Shown piece after piece: positions 1 through 6,767 of a stretch of DNA of 7,551 nucleotides. The DNA lies in contig JAIWOJ010000089.1 in NCBI GenBank assembly GCA_020216965.1, forward strand, positions 1 to 7,551, written 5' to 3'. Both the position numbers and the translations under genes were made by a program. How positions within the stretch are numbered: the first letter of the stretch is position 1; every line of letters begins with the position of its first letter. This stretch comes from Prosthecobacter sp. Its GTDB lineage: Bacteria; Verrucomicrobiota; Verrucomicrobiia; Verrucomicrobiales; Verrucomicrobiaceae. The notes below the pieces were generated by a model, which was given only the letters and a program-made list of their open reading frames with translations, ran no database searches and had not been told where the DNA came from.

Positions 1-2346
1 GGTGCGGGGCGCAATCCCTGGGCGCGCGGGCTGGCTCTGACGCTGGCGGGTCTGGTGGTCGCCCTGGCTCCGCCCCAGGTGCGCTTAGCACGGGTGCCGC
101 TCGTGGCCCTGGTGGCGCTTGGGGGCTGCGCTGGGCTAGGGCTGCTGCCGGCAGGCTGGTTTGGCCCGTTGGAGGAGTGGCGCACGCACTTGACCGAGGA
201 TTGGGGGATCCGCCTGTCCTCGACGCTTTCGCCGGACTGGTATGGCACGCTGGAGGGCTGGCTGGTGCTGGTGGCTGGGCTGCTGTGGTTCAGCAGTTGC
301 CTAGGCCAGAGTTTTGGGGAGAGCCACCGGCGGCTGATCCTGCGGGTGGCCGTGCTAGGCGGGCTGGGGATTGCCCTGCTGGCCTTGATGGAGCCTCTGG
401 GCTGGTGGCGGGTGCCGTGGTGGCCGCGCGCTTTGAAGGCTACGGGGATGGCCACGAACGTGTTTGGCCCCTTTGCCAATCCGAATCACAGCTCTAGCTT
501 CTTTGCCATGGCCTCGGTCTTGTGTGCAGCGGCGGCTTTGGATGCCTTTCGCCGCAGTTCCAAGTGGCTGCTGGTCTTTGCGCCAGGCACGCTGCTGCTT
601 TTGGCTTGTGTGATGACGGCATCCTCGCGTGCAGGGCTGCTGTTGGCGATCGGCGGGCTGGTGCTGTGGGTGGGTACGGGGGCGATCCGTGGTGGGGGGC
701 CGGCGCGGGTGGTGCTGGGCATTTCTGTCGTGCTGGCGGTGGTGTCTCTGGCGGTGGCCTCTGGGGGTAGAGTCGGGCGCAAACTGGCGGAAAAGCCTGT
801 CACTCAGGCGTTCTCCTCTGACCTGCGCGTCTGGCTGGCGGAGCAGACCTGGGGGGCCACCGAAGGCCATCTTTGGGCAGGGCGCGGCATCGGGCTTTTT
901 GACCCTGTCTTTCCACAGGTCACGACGGAGCCTTATCCTGATTCCCGGCTGCTGCATCCTGAGAGTGATGTGCTCTGGCTGCTGTTTGAGGGGGGGCTGC
1001 TCTGCCTGCTGCCCTGTGGGGTGCTGGCGGCCTGGCTCTGGCGTGCCAGCGGCCCCTGGCTGCGCCGGAGGCGCCGCAGTAGCCGCAGTGCGGAGACGCG
1101 CTCCATGCGCCGGATGCAGCGCGCCTTTGCCATCGCAGCGGGCATGGCGCTCGCGCACTCGGTGGTGGATGTGCCGCTGCACAGCCTTGGGTATGCGCTG
1201 TTTTTTGGCCTCGTGGCCTCATTAGGGGTGCGGCAGCGGCATCAGGGGCCGAGCTTGAGCACGCTGGGGCGCTGGGGATTCCGGGCACTGGGGCTGCTGC
1301 TGGCAGGCTGGGGGTGCGTGTGGCTGGGCATGGTCTATGGTGGGCTGCGCGGCACCGGTCTGGCTACGGAATCACGCCTGCTGCATGATCGCGCTGCATT
1401 GGACACCGCCAACGGGCGCTACTCAGATGCGATGCAGCGCATCAACCGCGCGGTGGAACTCTCCCCACTGCACTACCGCAATTACTTCCTGCGTGCTCAG
1501 CTCTACCTGCACACCACGCAGGACACGCAGGCGGCGCTGATGGACTTTGGCCGTGCCCGTGCCGTGGAGCCGCGCTACGCGGCCATCTGCTTTGAAGAAG
1601 GCCGCATCTGGCTTTCCTACGATCCGGTCACGGCCTACCTGCCGTGGGCAGAGGGGATGCGGCGCTTCCCGCCCGGCCACCCGAATGCCCCCGCCCGTTT
1701 CCAATCCATCGTGCAGACCACACGTCCGTATCCCGACCTGCTGGCCATGCTATGGAAGCTGGCAGACCGGCCTGATCTCCAGGTCATCTACCTGGAGACG
1801 CAGTTCCTCACGGGGGATCTCTGGGAGTCCTGCCTGGCTGACTTTCTCGCCCAGCATGGTGCCATGGAGGAGCTGCCCCTGGCCATGCAGTCTCAAGTAT
1901 TGAATTATTGGCGGCATAAGGGCGACCGCGAAAAACTCGTGTCTTACATCCAAAGGCACCCGCATCTGCTCAGGGCAGGCTGGCAGGCCGTGGCGCTCGA
2001 CTTAGCCCAAAAAGGCCGCTACGAAGAGGCCTACACCCTGGCCGCCCGCCAGATCCCCCTGCCCGCGCGCCCTGCCATCGTCCAGGTTGCAGACATCCCG
2101 CGGCTTGAGCGCCAGGTCGTGCTGAGGCCCACGGATCCCCTTGCCAGCATCGATTTGTACTACGCCCAGCGCGCCGCAGGGCAGCTTGAAGACGCGCGCC
2201 GCACGCTAGAACGCGCGGCTGGCCTGCCCGGTGCGCCCTCCTTTTTGCCGCGTGAGCTGGCGGGCGTGCTCGCCGATCTGGGAGACTGGCGCTCTGCCTG
2301 GGACCAGATGCGGCCGCTGGTGGAAAGTGCCCCGCTCGCCCGCTAA
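1..2346 (+). CDS. O-antigen ligase/polymerase-like membrane protein with C-terminal TPR region (5' partial)
   Basis: Seen: the frame is open from the first base to the TAA at 2344-2346, giving 781 residues counted from the first in-window codon. A GTG at 55 could start it, but the 18 codons before it encode the first half of a hydrophobic helix, so the true start probably lies upstream. About twelve hydrophobic segments follow (roughly residues 10-23, 32-52, 87-101, 112-130, 164-182, 189-208, 211-229, 237-255, 324-347, 376-391, 396-410, 427-448). A very basic cytoplasmic loop lies at about 354-375. Family signatures are FANPNHSS (158-165), a long loop before LHPESDVLWLLFEGG (318-332), and AHSVVDVPLHS (385-395). 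TPR-like helices rich in Ala, Tyr and Asp follow at about 465-528, 660-684 and 715-781. Known: Wzy_C/WaaL-type proteins polymerise or transfer undecaprenyl-linked glycans on the periplasmic side, and many carry C-terminal TPRs. Inferred: a role in surface or exported glycan assembly. The acceptor is unknown, and protein O-glycosylation is possible. The stop is 15 bases before the permease. Confidence 0.83.
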   Translation, partial: GAGRNPWARGLALTLAGLVVALAPPQVRLARVPLVALVALGGCAGLGLLPAGWFGPLEEWRTHLTEDWGIRLSSTLSPDWYGTLEGWLVLVAGLLWFSSCLGQSFGESHRRLILRVAVLGGLGIALLALMEPLGWWRVPWWPRALKATGMATNVFGPFANPNHSSSFFAMASVLCAAAALDAFRRSSKWLLVFAPGTLLLLACVMTASSRAGLLLAIGGLVLWVGTGAIRGGGPARVVLGISVVLAVVSLAVASGGRVGRKLAEKPVTQAFSSDLRVWLAEQTWGATEGHLWAGRGIGLFDPVFPQVTTEPYPDSRLLHPESDVLWLLFEGGLLCLLPCGVLAAWLWRASGPWLRRRRRSSRSAETRSMRRMQRAFAIAAGMALAHSVVDVPLHSLGYALFFGLVASLGVRQRHQGPSLSTLGRWGFRALGLLLAGWGCVWLGMVYGGLRGTGLATESRLLHDRAALDTANGRYSDAMQRINRAVELSPLHYRNYFLRAQLYLHTTQDTQAALMDFGRARAVEPRYAAICFEEGRIWLSYDPVTAYLPWAEGMRRFPPGHPNAPARFQSIVQTTRPYPDLLAMLWKLADRPDLQVIYLETQFLTGDLWESCLADFLAQHGAMEELPLAMQSQVLNYWRHKGDREKLVSYIQRHPHLLRAGWQAVALDLAQKGRYEEAYTLAARQIPLPARPAIVQVADIPRLERQVVLRPTDPLASIDLYYAQRAAGQLEDARRTLERAAGLPGAPSFLPRELAGVLADLGDWRSAWDQMRPLVESAPLAR

Positions 2347-2361
2347 CCCCCACCCCATCTC

Positions 2362-3711
2362 ATGAGCACCCAGGCAGCCCCCGCGCACCACGGCATCTCC
2401 CTCGTCACGGCCACCGCCATCGTCATCGCCAACATGGTCGGCACGGGCATCTTCACCAGCCTGGGCTTTCAGGTCGGGCCGCTGCCCTCCGGCTTTGCCA
2501 TCTTGCTCCTCTGGGCCCTGGGGGGTCTTTGTGCCTTTTGCGGTGCCCTTGCTTATGGGGAGCTGGCTGCTGCCCTGCCGCGCTCAGGGGGGGAGTATCA
2601 TTTTCTCTCCAAAATCTTCCATCCCTGCGTCGGTTTCGTCTCCGGCTGGCTTTCCGCGACCGCAGGCTTTGCCGCGCCCATCGCCCTGGCTGCCATGGCG
2701 CTGGGCAAGTATCTCAGCGGCGTGTTTCCCCAGGTGCCTACGGTCGCTGCCTCCCTGGTGGTGGTTTGGGTCGTCACGCTCGTTCATGTGGCAGGCATCC
2801 ATGCCGGGGCAGTTTTCCAAAACCTGGCCACTTGGATGAAGGTCGCCCTGATCCTGATCTTTATCGGCGCTGGGCTGACGGTGGAGCCTGGGCAACCGGT
2901 GCACTTTTTGCCTGAGCCGGGGGACTGGCAGCTCATCACCAGCCCCCCGTTTGCCATCAGCCTCGTTTTTGTCATGTATGCCTATGCAGGCTGGAATGCG
3001 GCCACCTACATCGTCGATGAGGTGCGTCATCCGCAGAAAAACGTACCCCTCGCCATCGCCCTGGGCACCCTGATTGTCAGCGCGCTCTACATCGCCCTGA
3101 ATGCCGTGTTTCTCCACGTCGCCCCGATGTCAGAGTTGGCGGGGAAGGTGGACGTCGCCCATGCTGCGGCGAATCACATCTTTGGGCACACGGGCGGGCG
3201 CATCATGTCTGGCCTCATCTGCATCGGCCTGGTCTCCAGCATCAGTGCCATGACCTGGGTGGGGCCGCGCGTCACCATGGCGCTGGGGCAAGACCACCGC
3301 ATCCTGCGTCCCATCGCCTCTTGTGATGCCCGCGGGGTGCCCGTGGCGGCTCTTTTTGCCCAGCTCAGCATCGTCATCACCCTCATCCTCACGGCCAGTT
3401 TTGAGACCGTGCTCACCTACGTCCAGTTCAGCATCCAGCTCTGCTCCTTCCTCACCGTGTATGGCCTCATCCGGCTACGACGCACCCAGCCAAGCCTGCC
3501 ACGTCCCGTGCGCTGCTGGGGGTATCCGGTCACCCCAGTCATCTTCCTGATCATCAGCGCCTGGATGATGGCCTACCAGATGAAGGAACACACGCGCGAA
3601 TCCCTCGCCGGCCTGGGCACGATCCTCGTCGGCAGCCTGCTCTGGCGGCTCTCTCATCAGCCCGCCCAGGCAGAGCCCGCGGCGCAGAAAGCTGCAGCCC
3701 CTGATGCCTGA
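2362..3711 (+). CDS. APC-superfamily amino acid permease
   Basis: This 449-residue inner-membrane transporter has about 12 hydrophobic segments, the usual size and topology of the amino acid-polyamine-organocation family. Seen: the TM1 substrate-site signature IANMVGTGIFTSLG (22-35) with its unwound Gly-rich centre; YGELAAALPRSGGEYHFL (65-82), the TM2/TM3 family signature; an aromatic TM6 segment FVMYAYAGWNAATYIVDEV (203-221) followed by RHPQKNVPLAI; GPRVTMALGQD (301-311); and GYPVTPVIFLI (387-397). The last 18 residues are an Ala/Pro/Gln-rich tail. Known: such proteins move amino acids by proton or sodium symport or by exchange. The substrate cannot be read from the sequence. The ATG at 2362 lies 15 bases after the upstream stop, in a C-rich spacer with no Shine-Dalgarno, so coupling to the upstream gene is likely. 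The downstream thrH suggests, weakly, a link to serine/threonine metabolism. Confidence 0.93.
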   Translation: MSTQAAPAHHGISLVTATAIVIANMVGTGIFTSLGFQVGPLPSGFAILLLWALGGLCAFCGALAYGELAAALPRSGGEYHFLSKIFHPCVGFVSGWLSATAGFAAPIALAAMALGKYLSGVFPQVPTVAASLVVVWVVTLVHVAGIHAGAVFQNLATWMKVALILIFIGAGLTVEPGQPVHFLPEPGDWQLITSPPFAISLVFVMYAYAGWNAATYIVDEVRHPQKNVPLAIALGTLIVSALYIALNAVFLHVAPMSELAGKVDVAHAAANHIFGHTGGRIMSGLICIGLVSSISAMTWVGPRVTMALGQDHRILRPIASCDARGVPVAALFAQLSIVITLILTASFETVLTYVQFSIQLCSFLTVYGLIRLRRTQPSLPRPVRCWGYPVTPVIFLIISAWMMAYQMKEHTRESLAGLGTILVGSLLWRLSHQPAQAEPAAQKAAAPDA

Positions 3712-3754
3712 GCATTTGCAAGCAGGCCGCACCCACGCTACCCGCCAGCGAGCC

Positions 3755-4369
3755 ATGTCCAAGCCGCAAACCCTCGTCACCCTCGACCTCGAAGGCGTCC
3801 TCGTGCCTGAAATTTGGATCGCCTTTGCCGAAAAAACCGGCATCACGGAGCTACGCCGCACCACTCGCGACGAGCCTGACTACGATAAGCTCATGCGCGG
3901 TCGCCTGGCCATCCTGGACCAGCATGGCCTCAAGCTACCTGACATCCAGGCCGTCATCAGCACCCTCGCCCCCCTGGATGGGGCAAAGGACTTCCTGGAT
4001 GAATTGCGCGCGCTCACCCAGGTCATCATCCTCAGTGATACCTTTGAGGAATTTGCCCAACCCCTCATGCGTCAGCTCGGCTGGCCCACCATTTTTTGCC
4101 ACCAGCTCCAGACGGACGCCACTGGGCGCATCACGGATTACCGCCTCCGCCAGCCGAATCAGAAGCAGAAAGCCGTCGCCGCCTTCAAAGCGCTGAACTA
4201 CCGGGTCATCGCCGCCGGTGATTCCTTCAATGATACGACCATGCTGGCCGAGGCGCATCGCGGCTTCTTTTTTCACGCCCCAGAGAGCATCCGCGCCCAA
4301 TTTCCGCAGTTTGAAGCCTACGATGCCTACGCGGACCTCCTGAGCGCGATCCGTGCCGCGCTTTCCTAG
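3755..4369 (+). CDS. thrH: ThrH, phosphoserine phosphatase / phosphoserine:homoserine phosphotransferase
   Basis: This 204-residue cytosolic HAD-superfamily enzyme closely resembles ThrH of Pseudomonas from memory. Known: ThrH removes phosphate from phosphoserine, the last step of serine synthesis, and can pass it to homoserine, giving homoserine phosphate for threonine synthesis. Seen: HAD motif I is LDLEGVLVPEIW (10-21), where D11 is the nucleophile and the second acid is Glu, as is typical of ThrH. Motif II is ILSDTFEEF (92-100). A motif III lysine lies in NQKQKAV (135-141). Motif IV is AAGDSFNDTTML (153-164). FHAPESI (173-179) and FPQF (183-186) are further family matches. Start choice: an in-frame ATG at 3704 overlaps the permease stop but would add 17 residues (MPEHLQAGRTHATRQRA) that do not look like the family. 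ATG 3755 gives the family length of about 205. No good Shine-Dalgarno precedes either start. The gap to the permease is 43 bases. Confidence 0.93.
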   Translation: MSKPQTLVTLDLEGVLVPEIWIAFAEKTGITELRRTTRDEPDYDKLMRGRLAILDQHGLKLPDIQAVISTLAPLDGAKDFLDELRALTQVIILSDTFEEFAQPLMRQLGWPTIFCHQLQTDATGRITDYRLRQPNQKQKAVAAFKALNYRVIAAGDSFNDTTMLAEAHRGFFFHAPESIRAQFPQFEAYDAYADLLSAIRAALS

Positions 4370-4411
4370 CCCGGTGGCTGCCTCTGCCGGATGCCAAAGT
4401 TTCAGCGTCAA

Positions 4412-4429
4412 CGGGACCTTCTTGTCCCG
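4412..4429. repeat. Inverted repeat, 6-bp stem, after thrH
   Basis: CGGGAC (4412-4417) and GTCCCG (4424-4429) pair perfectly around a 6-base loop, 43 bases after the thrH stop. There is no T run behind it on either strand. It may be a weak terminator or 3'-end stabiliser for the thrH transcript, or the first module of the palindrome cluster that continues to about 4550. Confidence 0.5.
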
Positions 4430-4435
4430 GCGAGT

Positions 4436-4473
4436 TTCGCGCTCCAGCCAGGCCGCTGAGCAAGGAGCGCGAA
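4436..4473. repeat. Inverted repeat, perfect 10-bp stem, 18-base loop
   Basis: TTCGCGCTCC (4436-4445) is exactly complementary to GGAGCGCGAA (4464-4473). The right arm lies inside the first copy of the direct repeat at 4454-4489. That copy differs from the second by GCGAACA in place of GCGGACA, and the changed base is the one that pairs with this upstream arm. This is the longest perfect stem noticed in the gap. Confidence 0.6.
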
Positions 4474-4533
4474 CACCTCTGTCCGCACCGACAGGGCGCT
4501 GAGCAAAGGAGCGCGGACACTCCTGTCCGCACC
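4454..4533. repeat. Two tandem copies of a 36/37-base direct repeat
   Basis: Copy 1 spans 4454-4489 and copy 2 spans 4497-4533. Both read CGCTGAGCAA(A)GGAGCGCG, then A/G, ACA, four variable bases, and TGTCCGCACC. Copy 2 has one extra A and a perfect hairpin, GCGGACA (4513-4519) with TGTCCGC (4524-4530), around a CTCC loop. In copy 1 the same hairpin has one mismatch. The spacer between copies allows a competing stem, CTGTC (4479-4483) with GACAG (4490-4494). The pattern fits a dispersed palindromic element rather than coding DNA. Confidence 0.7.
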
Positions 4534-4534
4534 A

Positions 4535-4549
4535 GCGTAGCGCCTACGC
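4535..4549. terminator. Hairpin overlapping the ybeY stop codon
   Basis: GCGTAG (4535-4540) and CTACGC (4544-4549) form a perfect 6-bp stem with a 3-base loop. The minus-strand ybeY stop (TAG, 4546-4544) lies in one arm. It may help end or protect the minus transcript, but no T tract follows, so the terminator assignment is weak. It could equally be the last module of the palindrome cluster. Confidence 0.3.
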
Positions 4550-4999
4550 GCTCAGGGCGTTGAGGCAGGTGCGGAGGAGGGCGGCTTGGGTTTGGGCCAT
4601 GGCGGCGGCATCGGCTGGGGTTTCATCTTCCCAGCCGCTCAGGTGCAGCAGGCCGTGGATGAGGTAGAGGGCCAGTTCTTCATCGAGGCTTTGGCCGTGC
4701 TCGGGGGCAGCCGCAGCGGCAGTCTCGGCGCTGATGAGGATTTCCCCGTGATGAAAGGTGATGACGTCGGTGGGGGTGGGATCGTCGAGAAATTCACCAT
4801 GCACGCGGGCGATCTCGGCATCCGTGACGAGGGTGATTTCGATGTCCTCCAGGTGCAGGAGGGGGGCGTCTGCGCTTTTGGCCTGGGCCTGGCAGTGGGG
4901 CAGGGCGAGGCAGGCCAGTTTTTTCAACCAGCGGAGCCGGGGACGCTGGCGGATGCCCTGCTGGTGGAGGTGGAGGCGCGGCTTGGGAGGTGGGGGCAT
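4544..4999 (-). CDS. ybeY: YbeY, endoribonuclease for 16S rRNA maturation / ribosome quality control
   Basis: This is a 151-residue cytosolic metalloprotein, the normal YbeY length. Known: YbeY takes part in 16S rRNA 3'-end maturation and in disposal of defective 70S ribosomes. Seen: VTDAEIARVHGEFLDD, then TPTDVITFHHGEILIS, the family core; and HGLLHLSGWEDE, the metal-site helix. Two canonical residues differ. The third zinc ligand, His in HGxLHLxGxDH, is Asp here (WED), and the Arg of the usual YRGxD stretch is Leu (FLDDPTPTD). From memory Bacteroidetes YbeY proteins look similar, so this may be a subtype rather than a loss. Start choice: ATG 4999 follows the upstream TGA (5003-5001) by one base (TGAGATG), implying coupled translation. 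An upstream in-frame start at 5068 would add 23 Pro-rich residues inside the neighbouring gene. No Shine-Dalgarno is visible. The gene is the last of a two-gene minus-strand unit. Confidence 0.92.
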   Translation of the reverse strand: MPPPPKPRLHLHQQGIRQRPRLRWLKKLACLALPHCQAQAKSADAPLLHLEDIEITLVTDAEIARVHGEFLDDPTPTDVITFHHGEILISAETAAAAAPEHGQSLDEELALYLIHGLLHLSGWEDETPADAAAMAQTQAALLRTCLNALSA

Positions 5000-5000
5000 C

Positions 5001-6707
5001 TCAGGCGGCAGAGGCGGGCGGGGTCTTCCGGGGGGTGCGCTTTTTGCGCTCGGAGGGGGGCGTTTCACCGCTGAGGAGGTAGCTGGATTCGGGGGCGCTG
5101 GTGGGCCGGGTTTCGGTGTTTGCGGGGGCGGCAGGATCTCGGGGGCCGATGATGCTGGTCTGGGCGGCTTCGGTGGCCTTTTGGTATTTCACCCGGCTGT
5201 GCATCATGCTGAGGAGGGTTTTGACAAAGCTGGCCTTCACGCGGGCGAGCTCGGCGATGGTGAGATCACACTCGTCAAGCTGGCCATCCGCCATGCGGCT
5301 TTGGACGATTTCGTCCACCAGGGTTTCGACGCGGGAGGGGGTGGGTTTTTCCAGGGAGCGGGAGGCGCTTTCGATCGCATCGGCCAGGGAGATGATGGCG
5401 GATTCTTTGAATTGCGGTTTGGGGCCGGGGTAGCGGAAGACGTCTTCTGTGACCTGGGGGATGTCGTCTTCTTTAGATTTCCCCTGCTCCACCAGGCGGA
5501 TCATCTCGGCCTTTTGGTCCAGGGCGCGCTTGTAGAAATACCAGGCCAGGGTGGTGCCGTGGTGCTGCTCGATGACGTCAATGATGTGGCAGTTGAGCTT
5601 GTGCTTGATGGCGAGATCGACGCCGTCTTTGACATGGGCGATGAGGATGAGGGCGCTCATGCGCGCGGTGAGGTCCTCATGGGGGTTGAGGGCCGGGTCC
5701 ATGTTTTCGATGAAGTACTCCGGCTTGGTGAGCTTGCCGATGTCATGAAAGTAGGCGCAGACGCGGGTCATGACGGCATTGGCCCCGATGGCCTCAGCGG
5801 CGGCTTCAGCGATGCTGGCGACGATGAGGCTGTGGTGGTAGGTGCCAGGAGCCTCAATGCTGAGGCGCTTCATCAGGGGGTGGTTGAGGTCGGCCTGCTC
5901 TAGCCAGGACATTTCCGTGGTGACGCCGAAAAGGCTCTCAATCATCGGCAGGGTGCCACCGACGACGAGACCGGTGAGGATGCCCATGGTGAGGGGCACG
6001 CCCAGGGCGCGGCCGAGGTTTTGGGTATCCAGGGTGCCGCCCGCATGGTGGAGGATGAGGGAAAAGGCAGCCGCGACGAGGCCGGTGTAGATGCCGGCCA
6101 TGAAGAGCTTATTGCGGCGGCGTACGCGGTTGGTGAAGAGGACGACGAGGAAGCCGATCAGTGCAGAGCAGGCCAGGTAGGTGATGAGATTCACCGGGAT
6201 GAAGACAATGGCCCCGAGCAGGCTGGCGTAGATGGCTGCGAAGAGGCCGATTTTTCGCCCCAAGGCCACCGAGAGGATCATGGGCCCAAGGGCGTGCGGC
6301 ATGGCAAGCACGGGCAGGGCGGAGGTCCAGCCCTTGCTGTAGGCAAAGTCCAGCATGGCGACGCTGGCGGTGAACTGCACGAGCAAGGTGCCGAGTACGA
6401 GGGCCAGCTCGGCATTGTCCTCCACTTCCTGCCTCAGGGCGACGGCCAGGTGGATGAGCATCGCTGCCCCGATGGCGGCAGCGGCTAGATAAGAGGTGAG
6501 CTGGGGTTGGACGGTGCCGGGGACAGCTGCGGCAGCAGCCTTCATGAGCAGGCCCAGGCCACCGAAAAAGAAGGCATAGACCAGCAGGGTGGCGGCAGGG
6601 TGGGTGCGCAGCTCATCCACGAGGTCATCATCCTGGTGCTTGCGCCGCACCTTGCCGCAGGAGAGGCCTTCGCGTTGCAAACGGGCGCGCCGGAGGGATT
6701 CAAACAT
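5001..6707 (-). CDS. PgpH/YqfF-like multi-TM HD-domain phosphohydrolase, compact form
   Basis: This is a 568-residue integral membrane protein with a cytosolic HD domain. Known: PgpH of Firmicutes hydrolyses cyclic di-AMP. Seen: one N-terminal TM (about 40-61), a linker of only about ten residues, then seven TM segments (about 72-92, 100-120, 128-148, 152-172, 175-192, 201-221, 233-252). The HD domain follows: GVTTEMSWLEQADLNHPLM (262-280), APGTYHHSL (286-294), YFHDIGKL (319-326, His-Asp pair 321-322), NPHEDL (341-346), AHVKDGV (357-363), EQHHGT (380-385) and LADAIESASRSL (441-452). All expected metal ligands appear present. The last 60 or so residues are Pro/Thr/Ser/Lys-rich and probably disordered. 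Oddity: the large extracellular domain normally between TM1 and TM2 is absent. A TAG at 6728-6726 bounds the frame, so it is not hidden upstream. Start: ATG 6707 is preferred; TTG 6722 would add five residues. Cyclic di-AMP as substrate is inferred from family only. Confidence 0.9.
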   Translation of the reverse strand: MFESLRRARLQREGLSCGKVRRKHQDDDLVDELRTHPAATLLVYAFFFGGLGLLMKAAAAAVPGTVQPQLTSYLAAAAIGAAMLIHLAVALRQEVEDNAELALVLGTLLVQFTASVAMLDFAYSKGWTSALPVLAMPHALGPMILSVALGRKIGLFAAIYASLLGAIVFIPVNLITYLACSALIGFLVVLFTNRVRRRNKLFMAGIYTGLVAAAFSLILHHAGGTLDTQNLGRALGVPLTMGILTGLVVGGTLPMIESLFGVTTEMSWLEQADLNHPLMKRLSIEAPGTYHHSLIVASIAEAAAEAIGANAVMTRVCAYFHDIGKLTKPEYFIENMDPALNPHEDLTARMSALILIAHVKDGVDLAIKHKLNCHIIDVIEQHHGTTLAWYFYKRALDQKAEMIRLVEQGKSKEDDIPQVTEDVFRYPGPKPQFKESAIISLADAIESASRSLEKPTPSRVETLVDEIVQSRMADGQLDECDLTIAELARVKASFVKTLLSMMHSRVKYQKATEAAQTSIIGPRDPAAPANTETRPTSAPESSYLLSGETPPSERKKRTPRKTPPASAA

Positions 6708-6767
6708 GGGATCGAGGGTCAAAGGCTACCACAGGTGGCCTGGCGGACAAGGGCGTGTTTGCAGCCA

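Larger units (their letters stand above)
4370..4543. other. Convergent intergenic region rich in hairpins
   Basis: This 174-base gap between the converging ends of thrH and ybeY holds no credible gene. It is dense in inverted repeats, listed separately: 4412-4429, 4436-4473, 4480-4494, 4513-4530 and 4535-4549. The hairpins could act together as a bidirectional transcription barrier or protect 3' ends, but none is followed by a T tract, so they are not classical intrinsic terminators. The organisation looks more like a dispersed REP/BIME-type palindromic element (inference). Confidence 0.6.

Noticed and set aside
355..1182. A 275-codon minus-strand frame inside the ligase-like gene
   Set aside because: The composition is His/Pro/Arg/Gln-rich as expected from an antisense frame of a Leu/Gly-rich membrane protein. 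The plus frame has clear TM segments and family motifs.
3704..3754. An upstream in-frame ATG for thrH overlapping the permease stop
   Set aside because: The 17 extra residues do not fit ThrH N-termini, and the family length is met from ATG 3755.
4454..4533. A CRISPR array
   Set aside because: There are only two imperfect copies with a 7-base spacer, each internally palindromic, and no cas genes nearby.
4412..4549. A classical rho-independent terminator between thrH and ybeY
   Set aside because: Several hairpins exist, but none is followed by a T tract on either strand.
4981..5062. G-rich runs on the plus strand as a possible G-quadruplex
   Set aside because: Runs of three or more G are present, but four runs with short loops could not be assembled. 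They are explained by Pro codons in the HD-protein tail and at the YbeY start.
4758..5903. A 381-codon plus-strand frame antisense to the HD protein and ybeY
   Set aside because: It is very Gly-rich with no recognisable motif, and it mirrors the opposite strand, where intact HD-domain and YbeY motifs are read. It is a high-GC shadow frame.
6708..6722. A TTG start for the HD protein
   Set aside because: It would add only five residues, and no Shine-Dalgarno precedes it. The ATG at 6707 is simpler, although TTG cannot be excluded.
6724..6740. A short inverted repeat, GGCTACC/GGTGGCC, just upstream of the HD-protein start
   Set aside because: The stem needs a G-T wobble on the plus strand and has an A-C mismatch in the minus transcript, where it would matter. 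It is probably chance.
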